NCBI GenBank assembly: GCA_002699125.1
Contig: PABI01000135.1
Span: forward strand, 53,573 to 117,572
DNA: 64,000 bases
Direction of reading: 5' to 3'
Origin: Anaerolineaceae bacterium
Lineage (GTDB): Bacteria > Chloroflexota > Anaerolineae > Promineifilales > Promineifilaceae
The stretch's first letter is position 1. Every line of letters begins with the position of its first letter. The position numbers were made by a program, and so were the translations under genes. Shown one piece after another: positions 42,058-51,453 of the stretch. Below the pieces are notes generated by a model. It was given only the letters and a program-made list of their open reading frames with translations. It made no database searches and had not been told where the DNA came from.

Positions 42058-42168
42058 ACGGCCGTTCCAAAGAATAATACAAGTTGGGTTCACCAACGCG
42101 CAGGCTGAGAATGGCGTAGGGCGGAACAATGTACCAAATCCGCCCAAATTCGGGAACAATGGACGCTA
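42058..42168 (-). pseudogene. Orphan C-terminal coding fragment
   Basis: On the minus strand an in-frame stretch of about 35 codons reads IVPEFGRIWYIVPPYAIL and then VGEPNLYYSLERP before a stop. It has no start and is cut off by an upstream stop next to the MFS gene end. The hydrophobic/aromatic text looks like the tail of a real protein rather than random sequence, but I do not recognise the family. Confidence 0.3.
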
Positions 42169-42181
42169 GTAACCGTCGGTC

Positions 42182-43456
42182 TCATCTTGTTTTTGTCAAA
42201 ATGAGGCGCAGCAGCCACAACCCACCGGGAATGAGGGTTAACGCCGCCATCCAGCGCAGGACGCCGGCCACCCCCAAGCTTGTATCCAGGACCCGACCAG
42301 CAACGGCCGCTCCCGTGGCGCTCATCAAGGTAAAAAAGGCAAACTCGGTAGCAAATACCCGCCCCCGCACCCGGTTGGGCACCAGCTGGAGCAAAAGCTG
42401 CGTGGAAAATACCCACACCAGGCCATTGCCCACGCCGCGAAACAGCGTACCGAACAAAACCAGCGGGAAACTGCTTAGCAAAGAGACGATCCACAAGCCC
42501 AAAGCAGCGCTACCGTACCCCACGCCAATGGCGATGCGCAAGGAGCGGTCGTCATCGCCGGTAAAGCGGCGGGCAATGATGGGGCTGATGCCCGTGCCCA
42601 CACCAACGACGGCATACATTAATCCCAGGCTGATGCCGCCGCCCTTGCCAATGACAAAAATTTGTTCGGCGATGCTCACCTGAATCACCTGGAAGCCGCT
42701 GGAGACCAACAGCGCCACACTTGCTTTTAGCAGGGTGATGATGAGGATGTCAACGTGCTGCCTCAGATAACGCAGCCCAGCAGCGTACTGGCGCAGCGCG
42801 GCGGCAGCCGTTTTGTCTGCCTCGGCCAGAACATCCGGCGTTTTATAAGACATCTGGAGGATGAAAAAGGCCGACAAGATGAAGGTGAACGAATCAATAA
42901 TAAAAGCTGGCCGGTTGCCCCAGGTTCCCGAAGCCAAACCGCCCAGGGCCGCACCCAGGGCCAGCATCACCGACCAGGTGGCCGAACTCAGGGCGTTGGC
43001 CGCCCCCAGCTCCTCGTCGCTGACGATGTCGGGCAGGATGGCGTTACGGGTGGGGAAGAAAAAACCGCTGATGCCCAGCTGAACGGCCGTTAGCACATAC
43101 AACAGCCACACCTGGCCCGGTTCCTGCACCAGCAGGAAGCCCAAAACAACCACGGCCCGGCTTATGTCGGTGGCCACCAGAATACGTTTGCGATTATAGC
43201 GGTCAGCCACCACCCCGGCGATGGGGCTCATCAGGAACGGGGCCAGCATCCGCACCACAAACAGGCCGCCCACCGCCAGTCCCGACTGGGTCAGTTCGGC
43301 CACCAGCGAGGCGGAAGCAATCAGGTTAAACCAATCGCCTAACAGGCTGATAATCTGACCAAACCACAGGAAGCGAAAGGCACGGTTACCCCGCACCAAT
43401 TCCACATAGCCGACCTTTGGTGATACGGCCGTTTCTGTTTCAGGCACCTTACGCAC
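42182..43456 (-). CDS. MFS transporter (DHA-type)
   Basis: 424 aa with 12 predicted TM helices. FLWFGQIISLLGDWFN at the first helix and the loop-2 motif GVVADRYNRKRIL are typical of the MFS-3/DHA family of drug or metabolite exporters. I place the start at GTG 43456, with GGAG eight bases upstream on that strand, inside the YbaK gene's 3' end (8-bp overlap); the TTG at 43471 would be earlier but lacks a ribosome site. Co-transcribed with ybaK. Substrate cannot be inferred. Confidence 0.8.
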   Translation of the reverse strand: MRKVPETETAVSPKVGYVELVRGNRAFRFLWFGQIISLLGDWFNLIASASLVAELTQSGLAVGGLFVVRMLAPFLMSPIAGVVADRYNRKRILVATDISRAVVVLGFLLVQEPGQVWLLYVLTAVQLGISGFFFPTRNAILPDIVSDEELGAANALSSATWSVMLALGAALGGLASGTWGNRPAFIIDSFTFILSAFFILQMSYKTPDVLAEADKTAAAALRQYAAGLRYLRQHVDILIITLLKASVALLVSSGFQVIQVSIAEQIFVIGKGGGISLGLMYAVVGVGTGISPIIARRFTGDDDRSLRIAIGVGYGSAALGLWIVSLLSSFPLVLFGTLFRGVGNGLVWVFSTQLLLQLVPNRVRGRVFATEFAFFTLMSATGAAVAGRVLDTSLGVAGVLRWMAALTLIPGGLWLLRLILTKTR

Positions 43457-43943
43457 TATTTTTCTCCACAATGGGGGCCAGCTGCGCGCCGGCCAGCCGG
43501 ATCAAATCCTGGGGATCAAGTTCCAGCCCGGCCATTGGGTCACCGCTGCTAATGTTGACTTTCTGACAGTGGACAATCGCTTCGTCAAAGATGACCGGCA
43601 CATTCTCCGGCAGGCAAAGCGGGGCCACGGCTCCCTGGATGTAGCCGGTCACCGCTTGAATCTGCGCCGTGGAAGCAAAGCTGAGCCGTCGCCAATCTGC
43701 CGGCAACTGGTGCCGCACCGCTTTGGGATCAAGGCGAGCCTCACCCAAAACACAGGCCATGACGTACCGGCGCTGCCCGCTTTTTTCTTTGAGCAGGATT
43801 GATTTGACCATCTCCTCTTTGACAACGCCCCGTTGGGCAGCGGCTGTGGACACCGTAAAAACCGGCTCCTTATGAGGCAGCAGCCGGAAAGGCACATCGT
43901 TTTCCTGCAAAAGGGCAATGACTTGGGTATCAGGTGAGCTCAT
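43449..43943 (-). CDS. YbaK/ProX-type aminoacyl-tRNA deacylase
   Basis: 164 aa, the family's usual length: LPHKEPVFTVSTAAAQRGV, MVKSILLKEKSG with the conserved Lys, and GYIQGAVAPLCLP. YbaK-type enzymes hydrolyse mischarged Cys-tRNAPro or related tRNAs in the cytoplasm. The open frame continues upstream to 44249, but that part is a transposase remnant plus the 72-bp duplication, so I start at the ATG at 43943, where the family begins. The ribosome site is poor; its upstream region was replaced by foreign sequence, so its expression may have changed. Confidence 0.8.
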   Translation of the reverse strand: MSSPDTQVIALLQENDVPFRLLPHKEPVFTVSTAAAQRGVVKEEMVKSILLKEKSGQRRYVMACVLGEARLDPKAVRHQLPADWRRLSFASTAQIQAVTGYIQGAVAPLCLPENVPVIFDEAIVHCQKVNISSGDPMAGLELDPQDLIRLAGAQLAPIVEKNSA

Positions 43944-43950
43944 GGTCGAG

Positions 43951-44022
43951 GTCGGCGTTTTCGTGGGATAGGATGAGGTGCATGGAGGTATTGTAGTGAG
44001 CGGGTGACAAGGTGACAAGGTG
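43951..44022. repeat. 72-bp duplication, copy B (in front of ybaK)
   Basis: On the minus strand it reads MHLILSHENADLD, a copy of the first 13 codons of the DHH-CBS gene, plus its upstream GTGACAAGGTGAC tandem. Sixty-six of 72 positions match copy A. The fragment is soon followed by the ybaK start. It is a gene-end remnant, not a functional gene. Confidence 0.85.
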
Positions 44023-44129
44023 ACAGTCTGAGGGGTAGCCAGGGTAATCGCTTTCTCACGGAAAATGATGCGTTCAAAATATGATTCGTCCCAACCAGCC
44101 AATTGTCGCTTGCCCTTGAGGCTCTCTTT

Positions 44130-44350
44130 CCCACTTTGCTCCTGATTGAAGTTTTCCGGTAGAGCGTGTTTAAAAAGGTGCTCAACATCTTCATACAGAT
44201 ACTTTTGATTCTTCATGACGGCTAACAAATAGTCGCCGCCTTGGGCCACAATCTGTTCGGCAATCTCTGTTTAACAGCCCATGGCATCGATGGTGACAAA
44301 GCAACCTTTTATGGCCAATTGCGCTAAGAGCTTGGGCAAACTGGAACCGA
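44130..44350 (-). pseudogene. ISAs1-family transposase remnant
   Basis: The minus strand encodes KLLAQLAIKGCFVTIDAMGC, stop, then TEIAEQIVAQGGDYLLAVM and KNQKYLYEDVEHLF, the central DDE region of ISAs1 (H-repeat) transposases. The family has Gln after Cys; here CAA has become TAA (44271-44273), an in-frame stop. The N- and C-terminal parts of the normal roughly 370-residue protein are missing and no terminal inverted repeats are visible. An old, inactive insertion. Confidence 0.75.
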
Positions 44351-44576
44351 CTTTTGGACGCTGACCGGATCGGGATTTGCCCCGTTTTTACGATTTGCGC
44401 CTGATTGTTCAGCGCAGATGGCAGTGCAGGATCAGGGCGGTGTGTATTGGATGGCGCTGCGGTAGCACGGCGCAGCTCCCGGAGGCTAACTATGGCGTGG
44501 CTTCATCATCATGCCCGTTGGGGGCGAATGATTATCCTGATACTGCTTATGCTCACTTTTGTCGACCCCTGCGGTT

Positions 44577-44675
44577 CAGGATGCCGCCCTGGGTGATCTG
44601 GATGGCGATGGCGACCGTAACGCGCTGCTAGGTGAACGCAGCAGCGCAACCATCAGGACCCTATCAAGCTTTTAA
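44577..44675 (+). pseudogene. FG-GAP/VCBS-repeat-like fragment
   Basis: QDAALGDLDGDGDRNALLG is the calcium-binding consensus of FG-GAP/VCBS repeats, usually found in large surface proteins. It is only about 32 codons long, with no start, and overlaps the tail of the BTAD gene on the other strand. The region 44380-44576 shows no convincing coding sequence. Together with the transposase scrap this marks a decayed segment. Confidence 0.4.
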
Positions 44676-47600
44676 GGTTTGGAACCAGGCAACAACGGCC
44701 GTTACCTCCCACGTTTCCCCTTTGGCCTGTGCTGCCGCCATCTGCTCTGGAGTGAGCTGGTCACTCAATCCCTGAAATGTTGATCCAGCCAGCTTGCGGA
44801 TGCTGCCGTCAGCGGCTGGATGGTGCTGCACAAATGCGGCCAATGCCGCTGCCTCCGCTAACTCACTAGTTTGGCTTAACAGCTCGGCCAAACCAGCAAA
44901 CGCTTTTAGCAATATGGGCAAAAATTGAATATCGGCGGCAATCTCGACCGCCTTTCCCAACTGCTTCCTGGCTTTGGGCAACAGATTCAGGGCCAGCGCC
45001 ACATAGCCCAGATTACACAGTGAGACGGCCGTCCCTCGCTGATCCCCCATTTCCTGGGTAAGCACCAGACTGGCCTCAAAAAGCTGCTGCGCCTGGGCAT
45101 AATCAGCCAGGTCCAACGCCAGTTCACCCAGCCGCACCGATGAAATAGCCATTCCCCACGGATCGCCAATTTCTTCAAACAGCGTCAGCGCCTGCTGTGC
45201 CCACACCTGCGCTTCCGGCAATTCGTTTTGCAGCCGGGCCAAATTTACCAGGCTGCTGCAAACAATGGCTCGTCCCAACCGATCGTTAATTTGCTCGCAA
45301 ATAGCCAGGCTCTGCCGATAATGCGCCTGGGCCTCTACGAAAGCACCCTCTGCTTCGTCCAGCCGCCCTTGCACCTGCAAGGCAATAGACATCTGCCGTT
45401 GGTCACCGCTGCGGCGCAGCAGCAACAAACTTTCATCAAGCAGCTGACGAGCTGCCTGATACGCTCCCTGTTCACGCAGCAGCACAGCCAAGTTTACCAG
45501 CGTTTTGGCTTGCATCTCATGCACTTGGGCCTGACGGCTCACTGTCAAACTATGCCGATAATATTCTTCTGCTTGCTGGTAGGCTCCCTGAGTGTAAACA
45601 GCCAAGCCCAAATGGTTTAACACCAGCGCTTCTTCTGACGGCATGGCGTGTTGCTGCAAGATGGCCAAACTTTTTTGTAAGGTTTCTACGGCCGTATCAA
45701 TTAAACTCAGCCGCTCCTGGAAAAAGCCGAGACGAGCCAACAAACGGGCCAACAAGGGTTGAAAATCGGCCGTTTCGGTTCGGCGCTGCCATTGGGCAAC
45801 CGCCTCCCGAAAGCTGTCCTCTCCCTCCAAAAACCAGCCGCGCACATCATAAAAACGATGCAGAGGCACCACAGCTTGGTCAATTTCGGCAGCGCTGCCG
45901 TGAGCCAGCAGCCAGTGCCAGGCGGCGCGAATATTGTCTATTTCCACTTCAATGGCTTTCAGTGCCTGCTGCTCCCTGTTGCCACCAAGCAGGCTGCCTT
46001 GCTGCTGCAAAAAACGAGCATAGTAGCGGCCAAATTGGGCCTGTACGGCCGTTGCTTCCGTCAACATCTCGGCGGCAAATTGGCGCAGCAGCGGATGCAG
46101 CTGATACCGGTCTTCTACCAGCTTCAGCATTGATTTATCTAACAAGGAAAGCAGCACCATCGTTGAGGCATTGGCAACTGCACCGGCAGCCGCCGCTGTG
46201 AAGCTGCCAGGAAACAAAGAAAGCCGGGCAAAGGCGCCTTGCTCAGCGGCGGGCAACTGCTGCCAGGCGCTGCTAAAAACAGCCCGTAGGCTGCTATGCC
46301 GCTCGGCTGAAACTTCCTGAGACGCCTCGCGGCGCAGAAAGTCGAGGGTTTGCCCAATTTCAGTGGCGATTTGCTGTGGTGAATGGGTTGCCAGGCCGGC
46401 GGCTGCCAGTTCAATGCCCAGCGGCAGCCCATCAACCAGCTGGCAAATATGGCGAATCGAGGCAAGCATCGCCGAGTCGGGAACAAAATCGGGGCGGACC
46501 TGGGCAGCCCGGTTAAGGAACAGTTTCAGTGCGGCCGTTTTTGTGAGCGGCAGTCCGGACAGCATGAGCAGTTGTTCCATCTGGTAGTTAAACCGTTCAC
46601 GCGAGGTCACGATCAGGCGGACCTGAGGCGCTTGCTGCAAGATGGCTAACAGCAGATCGGCCGTGTCTGCCATTGCGGGGGCCAGCAAATTTTCGGCATC
46701 ATCCAACAGCAAAAGCATCTCTTTGTGACGCAAGAAATTAAGGAGTTGTTGCTGTGGCGGTTCCGGCCCGCTAAGCGGCACGTCGAGCGCCGCCACCAGT
46801 GTCGAGGTGAAGGTCGTGGGGGAATCCACAGCCGTCAGAGAAACTAGGTACACACCATGAAGAAAGTCGTAGGCCCATTCACGAACGGCTTGCAGCGCTA
46901 GCCACGATTTACCCACCCCCCCTGGCCCGGTGATAGTTAGCCAACGGCCGTTGGGATTGGCCAGATGCTGATTGATCTGGTTCAGTTCCGCTTCACGACC
47001 AATAAAGTCGGCTTCTGTGAAGGGTAGAGCAGGTAGTTTGGTTTCGGCCGTAGCAATGCGATCGGCCAGCGTTTGGGTTTTTGGCGTAGGGGCAACCCCC
47101 AATTCGTCGGCCAATTGCTGGCGGCAGCGAGCGTACTCAGCCAAAGCTGCCTGGATTTGGCCGGCGCGGGCCAAAAGCAGCATGAGCGTGCGGCTGGCCA
47201 CTTCGCTGAGCGGTTCCAACGTAACCAACTGCTGGGCATAAGCGATTCCGCCCTCATAATCCCGCTTTTGCAGCGCACTTTTAGCCAGAAAATGGAGGGC
47301 ATTGATAATAAGCTGCCGCGACTGCTCGTGCTGCAAGGCCACCCAGGCCATGAACTCCGGATTGTCTGGCAAGGTCAATTCGGCAAGAAAAGGGCCGTGA
47401 TAGAGAGAAACGGCAGCGGCTCTTGTCTCCTCTGTGGCCGTTTCTATATGCAGCAGCCGTGGCAGTTCAGCAATGTCTAGCCAAAGCTCATGCTGGTCGT
47501 TTAGACCAACCAGTTGCCGTTCGGTGACCAGGTGATCTTGCAGTCGGCGGCGCAGTTCAGACAAGGTTTTGCGCAAATTGGTCAATCCCTGTTCGGCCGT

Positions 47601-47768
47601 GCTGTCTTGCCAAAAGAAGGTGGTTAATACCTCGCGACTGACGGGGTGCGGCTGGCACGCCAGGTAAACCAACAGCAATTGTGCCTTGCGTGAGAGGACA
47701 TTAGTGAGAGAACGGCCGTCCAGTTCAATCGTCAACGGTCCCAGGGTATGAATGACAAGTTTGCTCAT
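44664..47768 (-). CDS. BTAD/NB-ARC/TPR transcriptional regulator 1
   Basis: 1034 aa. An OmpR-like wHTH (about 1-95; LGPLTIELDGRSL) and bacterial transcriptional activation domain (about 100-245) are followed by a STAND-type NTPase with Walker A GPGGVGKSW (near 280) and Walker B LLLLDDAENLL, then 12 or more TPR-like repeats to the end. These SARP-like proteins are signal-integrating activators; nucleotide exchange and TPR binding of an inducer would switch DNA binding. I start at ATG 47768, after the GTG-started paralogue's stop. Targets unknown; the adjacent lipoprotein genes are candidates. Confidence 0.85.
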   Translation of the reverse strand: MSKLVIHTLGPLTIELDGRSLTNVLSRKAQLLLVYLACQPHPVSREVLTTFFWQDSTAEQGLTNLRKTLSELRRRLQDHLVTERQLVGLNDQHELWLDIAELPRLLHIETATEETRAAAVSLYHGPFLAELTLPDNPEFMAWVALQHEQSRQLIINALHFLAKSALQKRDYEGGIAYAQQLVTLEPLSEVASRTLMLLLARAGQIQAALAEYARCRQQLADELGVAPTPKTQTLADRIATAETKLPALPFTEADFIGREAELNQINQHLANPNGRWLTITGPGGVGKSWLALQAVREWAYDFLHGVYLVSLTAVDSPTTFTSTLVAALDVPLSGPEPPQQQLLNFLRHKEMLLLLDDAENLLAPAMADTADLLLAILQQAPQVRLIVTSRERFNYQMEQLLMLSGLPLTKTAALKLFLNRAAQVRPDFVPDSAMLASIRHICQLVDGLPLGIELAAAGLATHSPQQIATEIGQTLDFLRREASQEVSAERHSSLRAVFSSAWQQLPAAEQGAFARLSLFPGSFTAAAAGAVANASTMVLLSLLDKSMLKLVEDRYQLHPLLRQFAAEMLTEATAVQAQFGRYYARFLQQQGSLLGGNREQQALKAIEVEIDNIRAAWHWLLAHGSAAEIDQAVVPLHRFYDVRGWFLEGEDSFREAVAQWQRRTETADFQPLLARLLARLGFFQERLSLIDTAVETLQKSLAILQQHAMPSEEALVLNHLGLAVYTQGAYQQAEEYYRHSLTVSRQAQVHEMQAKTLVNLAVLLREQGAYQAARQLLDESLLLLRRSGDQRQMSIALQVQGRLDEAEGAFVEAQAHYRQSLAICEQINDRLGRAIVCSSLVNLARLQNELPEAQVWAQQALTLFEEIGDPWGMAISSVRLGELALDLADYAQAQQLFEASLVLTQEMGDQRGTAVSLCNLGYVALALNLLPKARKQLGKAVEIAADIQFLPILLKAFAGLAELLSQTSELAEAAALAAFVQHHPAADGSIRKLAGSTFQGLSDQLTPEQMAAAQAKGETWEVTAVVAWFQTLKA

Positions 47769-47821
47769 AAGGTTATGAAATTTACTCCAACAGAAGCAAA
47801 ACAATAAACCGGTCTCCCGCT

Positions 47822-50800
47822 TCAATCCGATGGGAACAATGGCGTGCTGCTCAGCAAAACCTCTACCTGCTGTGCTAAATCGCCTTCGTGCCAGGCAGCC
47901 GCTTCGGCCTGTGCCGAGGCCAACACATCTGATGGCAACAGCTCAGCCAGACGGGCCAAAGGTGATTCGATTTTGTCCGAGACACTTTGATTACAGCCCG
48001 GATGGGTTTGTACGTAGTAAAACATGGTGGCAGCCAGCACCTGATTGGTGAGGGGAACGGCCGTATCGGCCCATAAGCACGCCAATCCTGCCAGACAATA
48101 AAGCAGGCGGTCGGTGCTTTGCGCAGCGAGGCTGAGCTGCATCACGCGCCACCAGCGGCGTTCAGACCGGGCATACTCTCCCTGCACTTGGGCCAGCTCA
48201 GCCAGGTTTCCCAGGCAAAAAAGCACACCAAGCTGATCACCTAGCTTCTGGCTAATGCCCAAACTTTCCTCATACAGTTCGCCGGCCCGTTCATATTCTG
48301 CCAGCTCATGGTAGGCTGTGCCCAGGTTGGCCAGGGTGATGGCAATGCCCAGCGGCAGTCCGATTTTTCGCTTGATGGTCAGACTTTCTTCGTAATAGGC
48401 AATAGCCTGGTCAAATGCCTCCAGGTTGCAAGCGAGATTGCCCAAATTGTTGAGATCGTTCGCCATGCCGTGCTTGTGCCCCAGCTCACGCTTAACAGCC
48501 AGGGCTTCCAGGTAAAGCGGCTCAGCCTCAGTATAAAGGCCGGTCCAATAATGCACCACTAGGGCCAGACCGCTGAGCGCCTGGGCGATGCCCTGAGGGT
48601 AGGCAAGCTGACGGCAAAGGGTAAGGCTTTGGCTAAAGGCATTGTGTGCCTTTTCTGGCTGGCTAAGCTGCACGTGCAGTTGGCCCAGCCTGTGCCAAAC
48701 GTCGGCCAGGCCTCGCTGGTTGTCTGCTTCCTGGTAAAGATGAAGACTTTGATTTAGCTGTTGTTCGGCCTGGTCAAGCTGGCCCCGGGTGAGGGCCAGG
48801 TTGCCCAGTTCGCAGTAGCAAGCGGCCGTTTCCAGCAAGGCGTGTTGGCTTTGGGCTTTTTCCAGGGCAGTGGTAAGGGTATGAACGGCCGTTTCATACG
48901 CTGCCAGACCACACAAAAATGCCCCTCGTTCGGTCAGGCATTGAATCATGAGCCGGTTACCTTCTGCCGTTTCGCCCACCTGAGATTCATCCAGGCTGGC
49001 GATGGTGCGTTCCAGCCAGTCGGCCGCTTCCTGGTACAGACCATTAATGGCAAAGTAGCGGCAAAGGGCAGGCACAATTTGGGCCAGCAGGGGCACGTTT
49101 GCCTGTTCTATGCCCCATTGCCAGGCGTGGCGGGCGTGGGGCAAATTTTGCCGAATCGTTTGCAGCGTCTCGTTTTGCCGGGCACCGTCCAAGTCTGGCT
49201 GAATCTGGTGGAGGAGACGGCCGTAATATTGGGCATAGCCGGCTTGAAGTTGCGCTGCGTCCTCATACTCGACCAGCTTTTCCCGGCCGTAATAACGCAG
49301 CAAGTTGTGCATCTGATGTTGGTTTGCCTCGCCTGGCAGCAGCAACCCTTTTTCCACCAGCTTTTGCAGGCTGGCAGCGCCAACACCGGCAATGGCGTGA
49401 GCGGCTTCTGTTGTAAAAGGAGCCGGGAAAATGGTTAGATTGGCAAAGGCGGTCTGTTCTGCGGGGGAAAGCAGTGCCCAGGTGCAGTTGAACAACGGGC
49501 GCAGGCCGCGGTGCCGGTCTGGCAGGTCACGGCTGCGGCTGGTAAGAAAATCGGGGTCTTGCTGAAGCTGTTGCGCAATTTGGGCCGGCGCAAAGGCACG
49601 CACCGCTCTGGCTGCCAGCTCCAGCGCCAGCGGCAGCCCATCAACAAGTTGGCAAATTTGGTTGACATGCGGAATGGTTGCCGTCGTCAGGGCAAATTGG
49701 GGCGCCACCTGGTTGGCGCTGCTTTCAAACAGAGCGAGGGCGGGAAGCTGGTTGGAGGATTCTCCTGGACCGCTGTTTGCGTAGGGCAATCCGCTGAGCG
49801 GCAGCGTTGTTTCCTGTGGCAGATTGAGCGGCAGTTGGGAGGTTACCAGACATTTGATTCCCGGCGCGTGCGCCAGAAGCGTTTTTAGAAAGTTGGCGGC
49901 GGCGGTGAACTGTTCAAAGTTGTCCAGCAGAAGCAGCAGCTCTTTTGGGGCCAGGTAATGAAGCATCTGCTTTTGCAAAGTTTGTTTGTCGGTAAAAGGG
50001 AGCTGGATAGCGGCGGCAAGCGTGGTGATGAAGGCTTCCTGGGAGTTTGTGCCGGGCGCTACATTTTCCAACGAAATGAGGTAAACGCCATGTTGAAAAT
50101 CGGTGAGGCAGCGGCTGGCAGCGTGGAGAGCGAGGCTGGTTTTGCCAATACCGCCAGGGCCGGTGAGGGTGAGCAGGCGAACGGCCGTATCTTCCAGCAG
50201 GCGGCTTATCTGGCTGCTTTCTGTTTGGCGGCCCACCAGATTGGGCAGGACAGAGGGAAAGTTGAAAGGCTGCGGCGGCGCTTCGCGAATACGCTGGTGC
50301 AGCTGAACTGTTTCCGGGGCAGGCGACACGCCAAGCTCTTCCTCCAGAATACGCTGACATTCCATAAATTGGGCTAGGGCCAGGTTACGCCGTCCGCGCC
50401 GGGCGTGCAGGCGCATAGCCAGGCGATGGGCTGTCTCTGCCAGCGGGTTCAGCGCCAGCCAGCGCGAGATATAGGGGAGCGCCTCTTCATAGGTTCCCTG
50501 ATGGAAATGGTGGATGACGAGTCGGTGCAGGGCGCGAAGCATTACCTGCTGGTGTCGTTCCCGTTCCAGGGTAGCCCATTCATCAAAGTGGTGGCTGTCG
50601 CGCAGGTAGAAGCCGGCTAAAAAGTCACCGTGGTAGAGGGAAACGGCCGTTGCCAGCGCGCCCGGGTCTTCAGCAGCGGCCAGTCGGGAAAATTCAACAA
50701 CATCTAACCAGACAGCAGCGGTCGGGTCTATGGCCACGCTTTGGCGATCAATGAGCAAGTAAGGCGCCAGATCGCGACGCAGTTCGGAAAGCAGTTTGCG

Positions 50801-50992
50801 CAGGTTGGCTGCGGCCTGCGATGGCTCGCTTTGCGGCCAAAAAGAGGCAGCCAATTCTTCGCGGGAAAACGGCCGTTCCCCACAGGCCAGGTAAGCTAAC
50901 GCGCTCTCTGCCTTACGCGTTTTCAGCGTTATGGGGTTGTTATCCAGTCGCAGGCGAAAACCGCCCAGGAGTTCGATATGCAATGTCGTCAC
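47822..50992 (-). CDS. BTAD/NB-ARC/TPR transcriptional regulator 2
   Basis: 1056 aa with the same order: wHTH (ELLGGFRLRLDNN), BTAD (about 100-245), NTPase with GPGGIGKTS (near 278) and LLLLLDNFEQF, winged helix, then TPRs (about 640-960). It starts at GTG 50992. It lies head to tail with regulator 1, 53 bp apart, so they are probably co-transcribed and arose by duplication. A signal-dependent activator, by family. Whether they act on each other or on the divergent small gene at 51223 is not visible from sequence. Confidence 0.85.
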   Translation of the reverse strand: MTTLHIELLGGFRLRLDNNPITLKTRKAESALAYLACGERPFSREELAASFWPQSEPSQAAANLRKLLSELRRDLAPYLLIDRQSVAIDPTAAVWLDVVEFSRLAAAEDPGALATAVSLYHGDFLAGFYLRDSHHFDEWATLERERHQQVMLRALHRLVIHHFHQGTYEEALPYISRWLALNPLAETAHRLAMRLHARRGRRNLALAQFMECQRILEEELGVSPAPETVQLHQRIREAPPQPFNFPSVLPNLVGRQTESSQISRLLEDTAVRLLTLTGPGGIGKTSLALHAASRCLTDFQHGVYLISLENVAPGTNSQEAFITTLAAAIQLPFTDKQTLQKQMLHYLAPKELLLLLDNFEQFTAAANFLKTLLAHAPGIKCLVTSQLPLNLPQETTLPLSGLPYANSGPGESSNQLPALALFESSANQVAPQFALTTATIPHVNQICQLVDGLPLALELAARAVRAFAPAQIAQQLQQDPDFLTSRSRDLPDRHRGLRPLFNCTWALLSPAEQTAFANLTIFPAPFTTEAAHAIAGVGAASLQKLVEKGLLLPGEANQHQMHNLLRYYGREKLVEYEDAAQLQAGYAQYYGRLLHQIQPDLDGARQNETLQTIRQNLPHARHAWQWGIEQANVPLLAQIVPALCRYFAINGLYQEAADWLERTIASLDESQVGETAEGNRLMIQCLTERGAFLCGLAAYETAVHTLTTALEKAQSQHALLETAACYCELGNLALTRGQLDQAEQQLNQSLHLYQEADNQRGLADVWHRLGQLHVQLSQPEKAHNAFSQSLTLCRQLAYPQGIAQALSGLALVVHYWTGLYTEAEPLYLEALAVKRELGHKHGMANDLNNLGNLACNLEAFDQAIAYYEESLTIKRKIGLPLGIAITLANLGTAYHELAEYERAGELYEESLGISQKLGDQLGVLFCLGNLAELAQVQGEYARSERRWWRVMQLSLAAQSTDRLLYCLAGLACLWADTAVPLTNQVLAATMFYYVQTHPGCNQSVSDKIESPLARLAELLPSDVLASAQAEAAAWHEGDLAQQVEVLLSSTPLFPSD

Positions 50993-51222
50993 GACGCTTT
51001 TCCAATTGTTTTGTTTTCACAGCTGACCGGTAGCTCTTTTTTAGAAAGGGAACGTTTTGGGATCGCCCCCCCGTTAAAGTGAAATCATAAATCGATTCAC
51101 ACCTAACTCGATACAGCATGATTCTACGTGGTTTGGTTGCAAATTTCAATTGGGCTGGCGTAATTGTCACTCCTGCTGGATGAGCGATTGCGCCTTTGCC
51201 AGTAAGAATGTGAAAGGAACAA

Positions 51223-51426
51223 ATGACCAATAAAAACGCCGGGCCAGATTACCTGGCTTTTCTGATCCGCCTGTGGCGTGAAGACAAAGGCATTTGGCGC
51301 TGCACGTTGGAAAATCCACACACGGGGGAACGATTGGCCTTTGCCGACGTTGCCGCGCTGCTGACCTATGTGCAGAAACAAACGGATGGGCCGACATCTG
51401 ATATTGAGGGTGATTGGCTGCTGTAA
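51223..51426 (+). CDS. Small conserved-looking hypothetical protein
   Basis: 67 aa, soluble: AFLIRLWREDKGIWRCTLENPHTGE, FADVAALLTYVQ (parts only). AAAGGA lies seven bases before the ATG. It is divergent from BTAD regulator 2 and 27 bp upstream of the large lipoprotein, so it may be its co-transcribed partner. I do not recognise the family, though the Trp-Arg-Cys and Leu-Glu-Asn-Pro pattern suggests a real small beta domain. The 230-bp gap upstream shows no clear promoter to me. Confidence 0.55.
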   Translation: MTNKNAGPDYLAFLIRLWREDKGIWRCTLENPHTGERLAFADVAALLTYVQKQTDGPTSDIEGDWLL

Positions 51427-51453
51427 CAGATAAAAAACAAGGAGATCTGTATT

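Noticed and set aside
43944..44249. Long fused frame from the transposase remnant into YbaK
   Set aside because: A chimera of an ISAs1 fragment and a duplicated gene end, open only by chance; YbaK homologues start at the Met I used.
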